Assembly (NCBI GenBank): GCA_016192105.1
Contig: JACPUV010000025.1
Location: 124,001 to 188,000 of the forward strand
Source of the DNA: Sphingobacteriales bacterium
Lineage (GTDB): Bacteria; Bacteroidota; Bacteroidia; Chitinophagales; Chitinophagaceae
DNA: 64,000 bases
Reading direction: 5' to 3'
Shown here: positions 1-7,492 of the stretch, in pieces
Numbering within the stretch: position 1 is the first letter of the stretch
Layout of the letters: each line of letters begins with the position of its first letter
Position numbers and translations under genes: made by a program
The notes under the pieces: generated by a model
What the model was told of the DNA's origin: nothing
Database searches by the model: none
The model's input: only the letters and a program-made list of their open reading frames with translations

Positions 1-544
1 ATATACGCTGGGAAAGAGCGGGAACAAGGACAATGTACTCCTGAGTGAGGAGGAATTAGCGGCCAGTCATATAGAATTCTTCCATACCAACCGGGGTGGG
101 GATATCACTTTTCACGGACCTGGCCAGATCGTGGGGTACCCGATCCTGGACCTGGAACAATTTTATACGGATATCGGGAGATACCTGCGGAATATCGAGG
201 AGGTTATGATCCTGACCCTGGCGGAATACGGGATCAGGGGGGACCGCTCACCCGGGGAGACCGGGGTTTGGATTGACCCGGAAATACCCGGCCGGGAACG
301 GAAGATCTGTGCCATCGGGGTTCGTTGCAGCCGCTGGGTCACCATGCATGGGTTTGCTTTTAATGTAAATACGGACCTGTCCTATTTCAATCATATCATT
401 CCCTGCGGGATCGTCAATAAGCAGGTAACATCCCTGGAAAAAGAACTGGGCCGTTCCCTGGATATGGAAGAAGTAAAAGAAAAAGTGAAAAAGAATTTTG
501 AAAAAATATTTAACGCGGAACTGGTCTCAGAAATCCTTCTCTAA
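1..544 (+). CDS. lipB: Octanoyl-[ACP]:protein N-octanoyltransferase, 5' end outside window
   Basis: LipB moves octanoyl groups from acyl carrier protein to lipoyl domains of 2-oxoacid dehydrogenases and the glycine cleavage system, the first step of endogenous lipoate synthesis in the cytoplasm. The reading frame is open from base 2, so the true start lies upstream of the window. Visible family signatures are RGGDITFHGPGQIVGYP near base 92, KICAIGVR with the conserved lysine near 302, and HIIPCGI with the expected catalytic cysteine near 396. An internal GTG at 131 is in frame but would remove the first signature, so it is not the start. The 3' end overlaps the convergent secreted-protein gene by 18 bp. 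Confidence 0.93.
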   Translation, partial: YTLGKSGNKDNVLLSEEELAASHIEFFHTNRGGDITFHGPGQIVGYPILDLEQFYTDIGRYLRNIEEVMILTLAEYGIRGDRSPGETGVWIDPEIPGRERKICAIGVRCSRWVTMHGFAFNVNTDLSYFNHIIPCGIVNKQVTSLEKELGRSLDMEEVKEKVKKNFEKIFNAELVSEILL

Positions 545-1297
545 ATAGAATTTGTGTTTTTCCAGCAGCTTCCCGTCCTCATAGATCTCGAAGCGGAACC
601 ATCCTGCATGGTAGAAGCTGGCCTTGTCAATTTTAAAATTATTTTCTTTGATATCTTTTAATTCAAAGATCAGGGTCCCATCTTCCTCAAAGAACCGGAT
701 GGAATATTTATGCCCTTTACTTTCCCCGGGCAGGCTCACTTTTACATAGCCGTCCTTATTGGTATAAACATAGAGCGAAGGCACAAAAGCAGTCGGCTGG
801 TTTTTGACGGTAACCGCATTGGGAAGGGTGGCGGAATCACCGGTTTGGAAATTATCCAGCCGGATCACCACCGGGCTCACCCGGGTAATGGAATCCACGC
901 GCAGCAGGGAGTCCACCACCCGTATGGTACCTGGTTTTTTCACGATCAGGGTATCCATTCCGGGTCTTTTAGCCGCACTGAAAAGATAACGGCCACCTTC
1001 AAGCATGATATAAAGACGGTAAAACTGCTGGCCATTGGGTGCTTTATTGTCCACGTATCCATTTTGCGGCGTAGTGGGATCTGCCATGGTGAGGATGGTC
1101 TTATATCCTTTCAGGCTGTCAGCCGACCGCTGGATACTCAGCTGGCGGATTTCATGAAAAGGATTGACCCAACTGACCACGATCCGGTTCTTGCCTGCAT
1201 TCTTCAATGAAAAATCCGGCAGGGTATCCTGCGAACAGGCTTTGTTTCCTGCAGCAGCGATCAGCAAGGGGAAAAAAAAGAGGACCAGTTTTTTCAT
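527..1297 (-). CDS. Secreted protein with fibronectin III-like N-terminal region, function unknown
   Basis: This 256-residue protein begins with a signal peptide (MKKLVLFFFPLLIAAAG, cleavage probably after KACSQ). Residues about 25-110 contain hydrophobic alternation and the phrases RIVVSWVNPFHEIRQ and QQFYRLYIMLEGG, which look like a fibronectin type III or related Ig-like fold. The C-terminal part is predicted beta-rich without a T9SS sorting motif. An upstream in-frame start at 1342 would put 15 extra residues before the signal peptide, so the ATG at 1297 is preferred. A TATCTTTG promoter element lies about 45 bp upstream. I do not recognise a specific function; a periplasmic or outer-membrane-associated role is inferred only from the signal peptide. 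Confidence 0.75.
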   Translation of the reverse strand: MKKLVLFFFPLLIAAAGNKACSQDTLPDFSLKNAGKNRIVVSWVNPFHEIRQLSIQRSADSLKGYKTILTMADPTTPQNGYVDNKAPNGQQFYRLYIMLEGGRYLFSAAKRPGMDTLIVKKPGTIRVVDSLLRVDSITRVSPVVIRLDNFQTGDSATLPNAVTVKNQPTAFVPSLYVYTNKDGYVKVSLPGESKGHKYSIRFFEEDGTLIFELKDIKENNFKIDKASFYHAGWFRFEIYEDGKLLEKHKFYLEKDF

Positions 1298-1340
1298 ATT
1301 GTAAGAATGCAAAAGGACCAGGGCTTTTGTCCGTAAAAAC

Positions 1341-1348
1341 AAAGATAG
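1341..1348 (-). promoter_or_regulatory. Bacteroidota -7 promoter element TATCTTTG
   Basis: On the minus strand this 8-mer matches the Bacteroidota primary sigma factor consensus TAnnTTTG exactly. It lies 43 bp before the ATG at 1297 of the secreted protein gene. I see no clear -33 TTTG partner. Confidence 0.5.
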
Positions 1349-1366
1349 GGGAGTGGCTCAGAAAAT

Positions 1367-2257
1367 TCAGAATATTAACGTTCCCTTGTCCAGGGAACGG
1401 TTGCCCTGTAAACCTCCACTGTGGATCAGCAGGATTTTACTTCCGGGGGGAAAGTAGTTTTTCCCCGCCAGTGCGGAGATGGCATAACAAAGTTTTCCCG
1501 TGTACACAAAATCCGTGGGTATGCCGGTAACCCGGTAAAAGTTATTCATGAACTGAATCAGTTCAGGGGTCTGTTTTGCATAACCGCCAAAATGATAATC
1601 AGGAATGATCACCGGATCCTGCTGCGGGTTCGCCAGCAATGCCCTGACCTGGCCGCTTAATGCCGGGTTATTTTTAAGCACACTGATACCCAGGCAGGTC
1701 ACGGTTGCAGGGCTGCGGTTCATAATCCCGGCCAGCATGGTTCCTGTTCCCATAGCACAGCAGATATGCGTATAGTCATGCGGGTTAGCATAGTCCAGGA
1801 TCGTGGCCGCTCCGGCAGCTCCCGGTTTCCCGTACCCACCTTCCCCTACAATGAGGCAGTTGCTAATAGCTATATCATCCGGTATCCATTTCTCCCTGTA
1901 TTGTCCGCGGCTGATAAAGCGCAGTTGCATGCCCATTTCCCGGGCTTGCCGGAGGGTTGGTGACAGTTCCGCGGCTTCTTCCCCGCGGATGATCCCGATC
2001 GCATCCAGGTGGTGGATGCGGCAGGCTGCTGCGGTGGCATGGATATGGTTGGACCAGGCTCCCCCGAATGTGAGCAATGTTTTTTTTCCCTGCGCATGGG
2101 CTTCCTCCAGGTAGAAACGGAGTTTGAACCATTTATTCCCGGAGATGACAGGATGCAACTTGTCGAGCCGGAGCATGGAAACGGTCAGTTCCTTAAGTTC
2201 AAATACAGGGAGCAAAACAGGATCGATGGTTATCCCGCCCGGATTTATATCTTGCAT
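1367..2257 (-). CDS. PLP-dependent ACC deaminase / D-cysteine desulfhydrase family enzyme
   Basis: This 296-residue protein belongs to the fold-type II PLP enzymes that include 1-aminocyclopropane-1-carboxylate deaminase and D-cysteine desulfhydrase. The family signature is SGNKWFKLRFYL at residues 39-50, where Lys42 matches the Schiff-base lysine, followed by GGAWSNHIHATAAACR at about 65-80 with the substrate-carboxylate loop. A glycine-rich phosphate-binding segment (AMGTGTMLAGIM) sits near residue 168. Most characterised homologues outside rhizosphere bacteria act on D-cysteine or related D-amino acids, so ACC deamination should not be assumed. The start is an ATG, and the gene is divergent from the nucleotidyltransferase, with 58 bp between the starts. 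Confidence 0.85.
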   Translation of the reverse strand: MQDINPGGITIDPVLLPVFELKELTVSMLRLDKLHPVISGNKWFKLRFYLEEAHAQGKKTLLTFGGAWSNHIHATAAACRIHHLDAIGIIRGEEAAELSPTLRQAREMGMQLRFISRGQYREKWIPDDIAISNCLIVGEGGYGKPGAAGAATILDYANPHDYTHICCAMGTGTMLAGIMNRSPATVTCLGISVLKNNPALSGQVRALLANPQQDPVIIPDYHFGGYAKQTPELIQFMNNFYRVTGIPTDFVYTGKLCYAISALAGKNYFPPGSKILLIHSGGLQGNRSLDKGTLIF

Positions 2258-2315
2258 GAGGTTGAATGTCTTGGCGAAATTAGATTAAATTCGCGGGGTA
2301 AAACTTATCGAAACT

Positions 2316-3224
2316 ATGAAACCTACTTTGGTTATTCTTGCGGCAGGCATGGCTTCCCGTTATGGCAGTATGAAACAGGTACAGGGATTTGGCCCTTCCG
2401 GCGAAACGATCATGGATTATTCCATTTTTGATGCCATCCGGGCCGGCTTTGGCAAAGTGGTATTTATTATCCGGGAAGAATTTGCGGGAAATTTTAAAGC
2501 CATTTTTGAACCGAGGCTGAAGGGAAAAATCGCCATCGGCTATGTTTACCAGGAAATGGATTCCTATACAGGGGGATATAAAGCGGCAGCGGAACGTACC
2601 AAGCCCTGGGGCACAGCGCATGCGGTCCTTTGTGCGCGGGAAGTGGTAAAGGAACCTTTTGCCGTGATCAATGCGGACGATTTTTATGGCCGGGATGCAT
2701 TTGTGCAGGCAGCAGGTTTCCTGAAAGGATCCTGTAATGAGAACCGGTATGCAATTGTGGGGTATGACCTGATGCGCACATTGTCGGACCATGGCACGGT
2801 AAACCGCGGAGTCTGCGGACTGGACCAACAGGGTAATCTCACTACCATTACCGAGCGGATTAATATTGCAAAGAAAGACGGTAAGATCCTGTGTGAGGAT
2901 GGCCAGCATCCTGTGGAAATACCTGCTGACTCAAGGGTGTCTATGAACTTCTGGTGCTTTGACCCCTCTTTTTTCGCTTATACACAGCAGTTGTTTACGG
3001 AATTCCTGCAGCAGCACGGGCAAGAGCTGAAATCCGAATTTTTTATCCCGATCGTGGCCGACCGGTTTATAAAAGAAGGGGGCAAAGTGGAAATTATACC
3101 CACCACTTCAAGCTGGTTCGGGGTTACCTATAAAGAGGATGCTCCCTATGTGGAAAAGAGCCTGCATGCCCTGATTGAGCAGGGAGAATACCCCACCAGC
3201 CTCTGGGATTTAAAAATGATATAA
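2316..3224 (+). CDS. Sugar-phosphate-type nucleotidyltransferase
   Basis: The 302-residue protein has the N-terminal nucleotide-binding signature LAAGMASRYGSMKQ (residues 7-20), a variant of the GxGxR loop of NTP transferases such as RmlA and GlmU. VINADDFYG (about 116-124) supplies the expected metal-binding aspartates. The C-terminal half is an alpha/beta extension with no left-handed helix acyltransferase repeats, so this is a stand-alone nucleotidyltransferase. The substrate sugar cannot be read from the sequence or from its neighbours. Translation starts at ATG 2316 in an A-rich leader, and transcription probably ends at the hairpin near 3381. Confidence 0.82.
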   Translation: MKPTLVILAAGMASRYGSMKQVQGFGPSGETIMDYSIFDAIRAGFGKVVFIIREEFAGNFKAIFEPRLKGKIAIGYVYQEMDSYTGGYKAAAERTKPWGTAHAVLCAREVVKEPFAVINADDFYGRDAFVQAAGFLKGSCNENRYAIVGYDLMRTLSDHGTVNRGVCGLDQQGNLTTITERINIAKKDGKILCEDGQHPVEIPADSRVSMNFWCFDPSFFAYTQQLFTEFLQQHGQELKSEFFIPIVADRFIKEGGKVEIIPTTSSWFGVTYKEDAPYVEKSLHALIEQGEYPTSLWDLKMI

Positions 3225-3373
3225 TGGAGGAAGGCTGTTCCTGTCCCGGAGCAATCCTTTTATTTCCTGCAATGCGGGACTACTTTTTTCGAAAGCAATA
3301 AGAACAGTGGCTAATGGGGCTGGCTTCATACCGGCCCCCCGCACCGGGCTTTTTGAGCGCAGCGTGACTCAAT

Positions 3374-3412
3374 AAAAAAAGCTGTCCCTGCAATAGGGGA
3401 CAGCTTTTTTCT
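3374..3412 (+). terminator. Bidirectional Rho-independent terminator
   Basis: The perfect 8-bp stem GCTGTCCC (3381-3388) / GGGACAGC (3397-3404) is flanked by seven A and six T. It can end both the nucleotidyltransferase transcript from the left and the sigma-protease transcript from the right. Confidence 0.9.
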
Positions 3413-3427
3413 ATAGGGGTAAATCGT

Positions 3428-4534
3428 TTAGTTCACTTTTACCATGAATACATAGTCTTCCACTTTTTCCACCTGCTGCTGGAAGTCCAGTCCGGCAATG
3501 GCTGACCTGGCAGGTATTTTTACTTTAAGGTAACTGGTATCCTTTTTAAGCTCATCCAGCACATTGTAAATATGCTTACCCTGGATGGCATAGGTAAATC
3601 CTTCCGCATTTTTCAGGCGCCCGTTAAGGATTCCGATGACCTCGCCCTTCCTGTTCAGGATCGGGCTTCCGCTGTTGCCCCTGTTGGCCGCGAGTTCCAG
3701 CTGGCAGCTGAGGGTGTCCCCGTTGAACCCGGTCTTGGCGCTTAAATATCCCTGTCCGTACACCACCACATCATTCCGGGGGAAACCCAGGGTGAAGATC
3801 GGTTCGGCCAGCTTGCTTTCGGTTTTGCTGATGGCATAGGGAACCGAGGCAAAGGGTTTGAAGTTTTCGTCTTCGATTTTGAGGATGGCGATATCTCTCA
3901 ACTGGTCAATATAAATCACCCGAGCGGTGAATTCGCCTTTATTGTTCTGGATCGCAATATTATGAGCGCCTTCTACCACGTGTGCATTCGTTACGAGGTA
4001 GCCTTTGGCATCAATAATAAAACCGGTTCCTCCTGTTTTATAAATGATGGTACTATCGGAATTATTGATGCTATTCTTTACCTTATTTAATTCCTTATCA
4101 ATCTGGTTTGTCTTTGTTTTGTAACTGGAAAATTCCCCCTTGAGTTTTTCAATTTCGCTGGCGGGTGCCTGCGGGGTAATAGACCATACCAGGGAGCTTA
4201 TGGTCAGTGTGGTGATACCGGCAATGGATGCGGCAATAGCGGCCACGCGTTTGTAACGTTTCCAGAGGTACACCACTTTGGCTTTGCCGGTAAGGCGGGC
4301 TGAATTGATTTTTCCCTGTTCAGCGAGGTCGGTATGCACTTCGTGCAGGGTACTGCGGAATTTCTGCCATTCCCCGAAGCGGTTCATCTGCTGCAGGAAT
4401 AAGGTATGCTCCACCACCAGTTGATCGATCTCCGCATTGGTTTTGCGCAGGTTTTCGAAATGCAGGCGTTCGTCAGGATTCATTTCCCCACGGATATAGC
4501 GTTCCACCGCCTCTAGTACTTTAATATCACCCAT
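3428..4534 (-). CDS. Membrane-anchored trypsin-like serine protease with anti-sigma-like N-terminus
   Basis: The 368-residue protein has three parts. Residues 1-95 resemble the cytoplasmic region of ECF anti-sigma factors (YIRGEMNPDERLHFENL, without zinc-finger cysteines). A single membrane helix spans about 97-118. After a short coiled coil (125-158) comes an HtrA-like chymotrypsin-fold domain with the triad His185 (TNAHVVEG), Asp214 (RDIAIL) and Ser288 (GNSGSP). No PDZ domain follows, unlike DegP/DegS. The topology puts the protease in the periplasm. The gene overlaps the 3' end of the ECF sigma gene by 8 bp, so the two are translationally coupled. The ATG at 4534 is preferred over a TTG at 4561. 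I infer a membrane-bound partner of the sigma factor that may sense or be cut during envelope stress. Confidence 0.85.
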   Translation of the reverse strand: MGDIKVLEAVERYIRGEMNPDERLHFENLRKTNAEIDQLVVEHTLFLQQMNRFGEWQKFRSTLHEVHTDLAEQGKINSARLTGKAKVVYLWKRYKRVAAIAASIAGITTLTISSLVWSITPQAPASEIEKLKGEFSSYKTKTNQIDKELNKVKNSINNSDSTIIYKTGGTGFIIDAKGYLVTNAHVVEGAHNIAIQNNKGEFTARVIYIDQLRDIAILKIEDENFKPFASVPYAISKTESKLAEPIFTLGFPRNDVVVYGQGYLSAKTGFNGDTLSCQLELAANRGNSGSPILNRKGEVIGILNGRLKNAEGFTYAIQGKHIYNVLDELKKDTSYLKVKIPARSAIAGLDFQQQVEKVEDYVFMVKVN

Positions 4535-5102
4535 GTCCGTTCTCGTTTTTATAGTGAGCAAAAAATATTTTCTTTAACCGCATCAGGCATTTGTACTTCT
4601 GGTTCTTGGCATTGTCCGCGTTGGTGTACCCGAAACTGGCGGCAATGACCTGCATATTCTGTTTTTGCAAATAATAGGCTTCTAACAGGCTTTTGCAGGG
4701 TTCTCCCAGACTGCTGATCGCTTTGTTCATCATTTCAAACTCGGCATCTCTTTTCTCATGATCATCGATCTCTTCCTCTACGGATACGGTGGATTCAGGG
4801 TCTTCGATAGGGGGGGCGTACCGGTTTAATTGTTGTAACCTTTTGAGCCACAATCTTTTGCTTACGGAATATAAGTAAGTTTTGATCTGGCAGTTCAGTT
4901 CAAAGGTCCCGGAACGCACTTTTTCGTATAGAACGATCATCGCTTCCTGGAATATGTCTTTCGCGTCATCTGCCGAGCCGTTGTTGTTGATTATCAGGGA
5001 CTGAACCATATTGTAGTTCTCCCGGTAAATGGTCTCAACGGCTTTTTTGTCGTTTATAGCTAATCCTTTCAGGAGGGGCTTTTCGTTAATCTCTTGTTTC
5101 AC
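4527..5102 (-). CDS. ECF-type RNA polymerase sigma factor
   Basis: The 191-residue protein has sigma region 2 at about 20-90 (DAKDIFQEAMIVLYEKVRSG, with the DxxQE-type core-binding helix, then the -10 recognition helix IKTYLYSVSKRLWLKRL). Region 4 is at about 125-180 (LGEPCKSLLEAYYLQKQNMQVIAASFGYTN in two parts), where the recognition helix is a variant of the usual ASxxGxS motif. The first codon is GTG. An out-of-frame ATG lies 2 bp upstream. It heads a two-gene unit with the membrane protease and is divergent from the repeat lipoprotein. ECF genes in this phylum often control themselves and adjacent genes, which would make the inverted repeat at 5135-5180 worth testing. Confidence 0.92.
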   Translation of the reverse strand: MKQEINEKPLLKGLAINDKKAVETIYRENYNMVQSLIINNNGSADDAKDIFQEAMIVLYEKVRSGTFELNCQIKTYLYSVSKRLWLKRLQQLNRYAPPIEDPESTVSVEEEIDDHEKRDAEFEMMNKAISSLGEPCKSLLEAYYLQKQNMQVIAASFGYTNADNAKNQKYKCLMRLKKIFFAHYKNENGHG

Positions 5103-5134
5103 ATTCCCTTATTTAATACTGGTTTTTAAAAATA

Positions 5135-5180
5135 GTAACCCTTAGCCATCTGAAAAAAAATATTAAATAAACCGGGTTAC
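5135..5180. promoter_or_regulatory. Inverted repeat GTAACCC-N32-GGGTTAC between divergent genes
   Basis: GTAACCC (5135-5141) and GGGTTAC (5174-5180) form a perfect 7-bp inverted repeat with 32 bp of A/T-rich sequence between. It occupies the 139-bp space between the ECF sigma gene and the divergent lipoprotein gene. The arms could be two half-promoters recognised by the adjacent sigma factor, or an operator. This is inference from position and symmetry only. Confidence 0.35.
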
Positions 5181-5241
5181 CTTTTTCTGTTTCGGGTATA
5201 AAAAGCGAAATATTTCATACAACACAAAAAAATCATTGAAA

Positions 5242-5436
5242 ATGAAGAAATTCCTGGCCATCGTAGCTATCGCTTCTTTCGCCGTAGCTTGTAACAACAG
5301 TTCTGATTCTAAACCTGCAACTGATACTGCAGCTGCTACTGTTGATACAGCTGCTAAAGTTGACACAGCTGCTAAAGTTGATACAGCTGCTAAAGTTGAC
5401 ACAGCTGCTAAAGTTGATACAGCTGCTAAGAAGTAA
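5242..5436 (+). CDS. Small lipoprotein with VDTAAK tandem repeats
   Basis: The 64-residue product has a lipoprotein signal (MKKFLAIVAIASFAVAC) with the acylated cysteine at position 17. A Ser/Asp/Thr/Ala-rich mature part follows, ending in five consecutive VDTAAK units and a terminal lysine. The mature chain is probably extended or weakly helical and highly water-soluble. The ATG at 5242 is preferred to a TTG two codons upstream. A strong terminator 27 bp after the stop codon marks it as a monocistronic, probably well-expressed gene. No catalytic function can be assigned; a small envelope lipoprotein of structural or spacer type fits best. Confidence 0.8.
   Translation: MKKFLAIVAIASFAVACNNSSDSKPATDTAAATVDTAAKVDTAAKVDTAAKVDTAAKVDTAAKK
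5341..5430 (+). repeat. Five 18-bp tandem repeats inside the lipoprotein gene
   Basis: Five in-frame 18-bp units encode VDTAAK. They are near-identical, but the aspartate codon alternates GAT, GAC, GAT, GAC, GAT, giving a 36-bp higher-order period. A final A-to-G change ends the last unit. The pattern implies duplication of a two-unit block. Confidence 0.95.
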
Positions 5437-5462
5437 TTCTGCTGGCAAGCAAATCATTGAAG

Positions 5463-5491
5463 GCCGTCCCGAACCGGGACGGCTTTCTTTT
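5463..5491 (+). terminator. Rho-independent terminator after lipoprotein gene
   Basis: The perfect stem GCCGTCCCG (5463-5471) / CGGGACGGC (5475-5483) has a 3-nt loop and is followed by TTTCTTTT. Confidence 0.92.
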
Positions 5492-5547
5492 ACCCATATC
5501 CGCCCGATTAGAGTTACCTTTGCCGCCTCATAAAAATTAATGTACAA

Positions 5548-7218
5548 GTGAACAAATTTCAAGAACTGGGAATTGAAGAAGGACTGCTTCAGTCCATCCA
5601 GGTATTAGGATTTACCCAGCCCACCCCCATACAGGAAAAAGCCATCCCGGTATTGCTCCAGGGAACCAAGGATTTTATCGGCCTGGCCCAGACCGGCACG
5701 GGCAAAACGGCGGCTTTTGGCTTGCCCCTGCTCCAATTGATTAATAAGGAAGACCGTTTTCCCCAGGCCCTGATCGTTTGCCCTACACGGGAACTCTGCC
5801 TGCAGATTACCAGTGACCTGGAAAAATTCAAAAGTAAAAGAGCGGCTGTTGCCGTTACTGCTGTTTATGGCGGTACTTCCATCAGCCTGCAGATCCGCGA
5901 TCTGAGAAAGGGAAGCCATATTGTGGTGGCTACCCCCGGCCGGCTGATCGACCTGATCGAAAGAAAGGCGATCAACCTGGAAAAGATCCATTACGTGGTA
6001 CTCGATGAGGCAGACGAAATGCTGAACATGGGTTTTAAGGAAGATATCGAGTTCATTTTGAAGAATACCCCCAACCGGCAGAGTACCTGGTTATTCAGCG
6101 CCACCATGCCCTCCGAGATCCGCCAGGTCAGCAAGCGGTATATGGACAAACCTTTTGAGATCACCATCGGGAAAGTAAATGAAGGAAACGTCAATATTGA
6201 TCACCAGTATTACCTGACCCAGCACCATAACCGCTATGAAGTATTAAAGCGGATTATTGATTTTAATCCGGGGTTGTACGGAATTGTCTTTGCCCGCACC
6301 AAGGCCGATACCCAGGATATTGCGGAAAAACTGACCCGTGAGGGATATGATATTGACGCGATCCACGGGGACCTGACCCAGCAGCAACGGGATAAAGTGA
6401 TGGGCCTGTTCCGTGACCGAAGTGTGAAACTGCTGGCGGCAACCGATGTGGCGGCCCGCGGTATCGATGTGCAGGGGATTACGCATGTGATCAATTATGA
6501 ATTGCCCGATGATGTGGAAGTATATACCCACCGCAGCGGCCGTACCGGCCGGGCTGGTAACAGCGGTGTTTCTGTTTCGATCGTAACCCCCAAAGAGGCT
6601 TACCGGCTGAGACAGATCGAAAAACTGGTGAATACCCGGGTACACAAGATGGATATCCCGAGCGGTAAGGATGTATGCCGTAAGCAGTTTTTCTCTTTTA
6701 TTGATAAAATGCTGGCAGCGGATATCAGTCACGGTGAGTATGAAACCTACCTGCCCATCCTCCGGGAAAAATTTGCTGAAGTGGAAAAAGAAGAGATCCT
6801 GCAACGCGTGGCGGCCCTTGAATTCGACCGCTTCCTGAAATATTATGAGAATGCGGCGGATCTGAATATGCGGGAGGCCGGTAAAAAAGGAGACAGGGGC
6901 GAAAGAAGCGCCGAACGTTTCCAGGGAAGAGATACACAGGGAAGAAAATTCGGCGGAAGCACCGGTTCGTATCAACGTTTGTTTGTGAACCTGGGAACGA
7001 AAGATGGTTTTTACAAAGCCAGTTTTCTCCAGTTCATCCTGGACATGAGCGAACTGAAGAAGGATGTACTGGGAAGAATTGATATGAAAGAAATGAACAG
7101 TTGGGTGGAAATAGAACCCGGGGCAGCCAAAAAAATGATCCGGGCCATTGATGGAAAGAACTACCGGGGCCGGAAGATCCGGATGAATGACGCCGAAAGC
7201 GGTGGCCGGAGAAATTAA
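5548..7218 (+). CDS. DEAD-box ATP-dependent RNA helicase with DbpA-like RNA-binding C-terminus
   Basis: The 556-residue protein has the full DEAD-box core: Q motif (GFTQPTPIQ, about 21-29), Walker A AQTGTGKT (47-54), DEAD (153-156), SAT (184-186), and HRSGRTGRAG near 330. A charged, Gly/Arg-containing linker (about 440-475) leads to an RRM-like DbpA/CsdA C-terminal domain (LFVNLGTKDGFYKASFLQF onward). Such enzymes unwind short RNA duplexes in ribosome assembly, RNA decay and cold adaptation. The first codon is GTG at 5548; the N-terminal sequence right after it matches the family, so no longer form is needed. It appears to be a single-gene unit ending at the terminator near 7381. Confidence 0.95.
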   Translation: MNKFQELGIEEGLLQSIQVLGFTQPTPIQEKAIPVLLQGTKDFIGLAQTGTGKTAAFGLPLLQLINKEDRFPQALIVCPTRELCLQITSDLEKFKSKRAAVAVTAVYGGTSISLQIRDLRKGSHIVVATPGRLIDLIERKAINLEKIHYVVLDEADEMLNMGFKEDIEFILKNTPNRQSTWLFSATMPSEIRQVSKRYMDKPFEITIGKVNEGNVNIDHQYYLTQHHNRYEVLKRIIDFNPGLYGIVFARTKADTQDIAEKLTREGYDIDAIHGDLTQQQRDKVMGLFRDRSVKLLAATDVAARGIDVQGITHVINYELPDDVEVYTHRSGRTGRAGNSGVSVSIVTPKEAYRLRQIEKLVNTRVHKMDIPSGKDVCRKQFFSFIDKMLAADISHGEYETYLPILREKFAEVEKEEILQRVAALEFDRFLKYYENAADLNMREAGKKGDRGERSAERFQGRDTQGRKFGGSTGSYQRLFVNLGTKDGFYKASFLQFILDMSELKKDVLGRIDMKEMNSWVEIEPGAAKKMIRAIDGKNYRGRKIRMNDAESGGRRN

Positions 7219-7380
7219 TTTTAATGAGTTGTTGGTTATAACAACCGCAAAACCTATTTTTGTTCCATGATGCAAGCAAGAGCATATTTTGGTTACTTTT
7301 TTTACTACTTCTTTTTTGGAAAGAGGCCGGGAGTGCTTTTGTTGAAATAAAAGGAACAACTAAGAAACATCAACATAAAG

Positions 7381-7411
7381 AATCCCGGCCAAACGGCCGG
7401 GATTCTTGTTT
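7381..7411 (+). terminator. Rho-independent terminator after helicase gene
   Basis: The perfect 10-bp stem AATCCCGGCC (7381-7390) / GGCCGGGATT (7395-7404) has a 4-nt AAAC loop and is followed by CTTGTTT. It sits 160 bp after the helicase stop and 80 bp before pheA. The rest of the 274-bp gap is A/T-rich and shows no gene. Confidence 0.9.
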
Positions 7412-7492
7412 AAAACCCGCTCATCAAATTTGACGGGGCTTACTGAACAATGATTGAAAAGACAGTACTAACAAAACCGATAAAAGCGGAGC

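Noticed and set aside
5163..5402. Minus-strand ORF with repeated STLAAV
   Set aside because: Exact antisense of the VDTAAK lipoprotein repeats; the plus strand has the signal peptide and terminator.
6244..7359. 371-residue minus-strand ORF
   Set aside because: Antisense of the DEAD-box helicase whose plus frame has all family motifs; His/Phe-rich composition is typical of a shadow frame.
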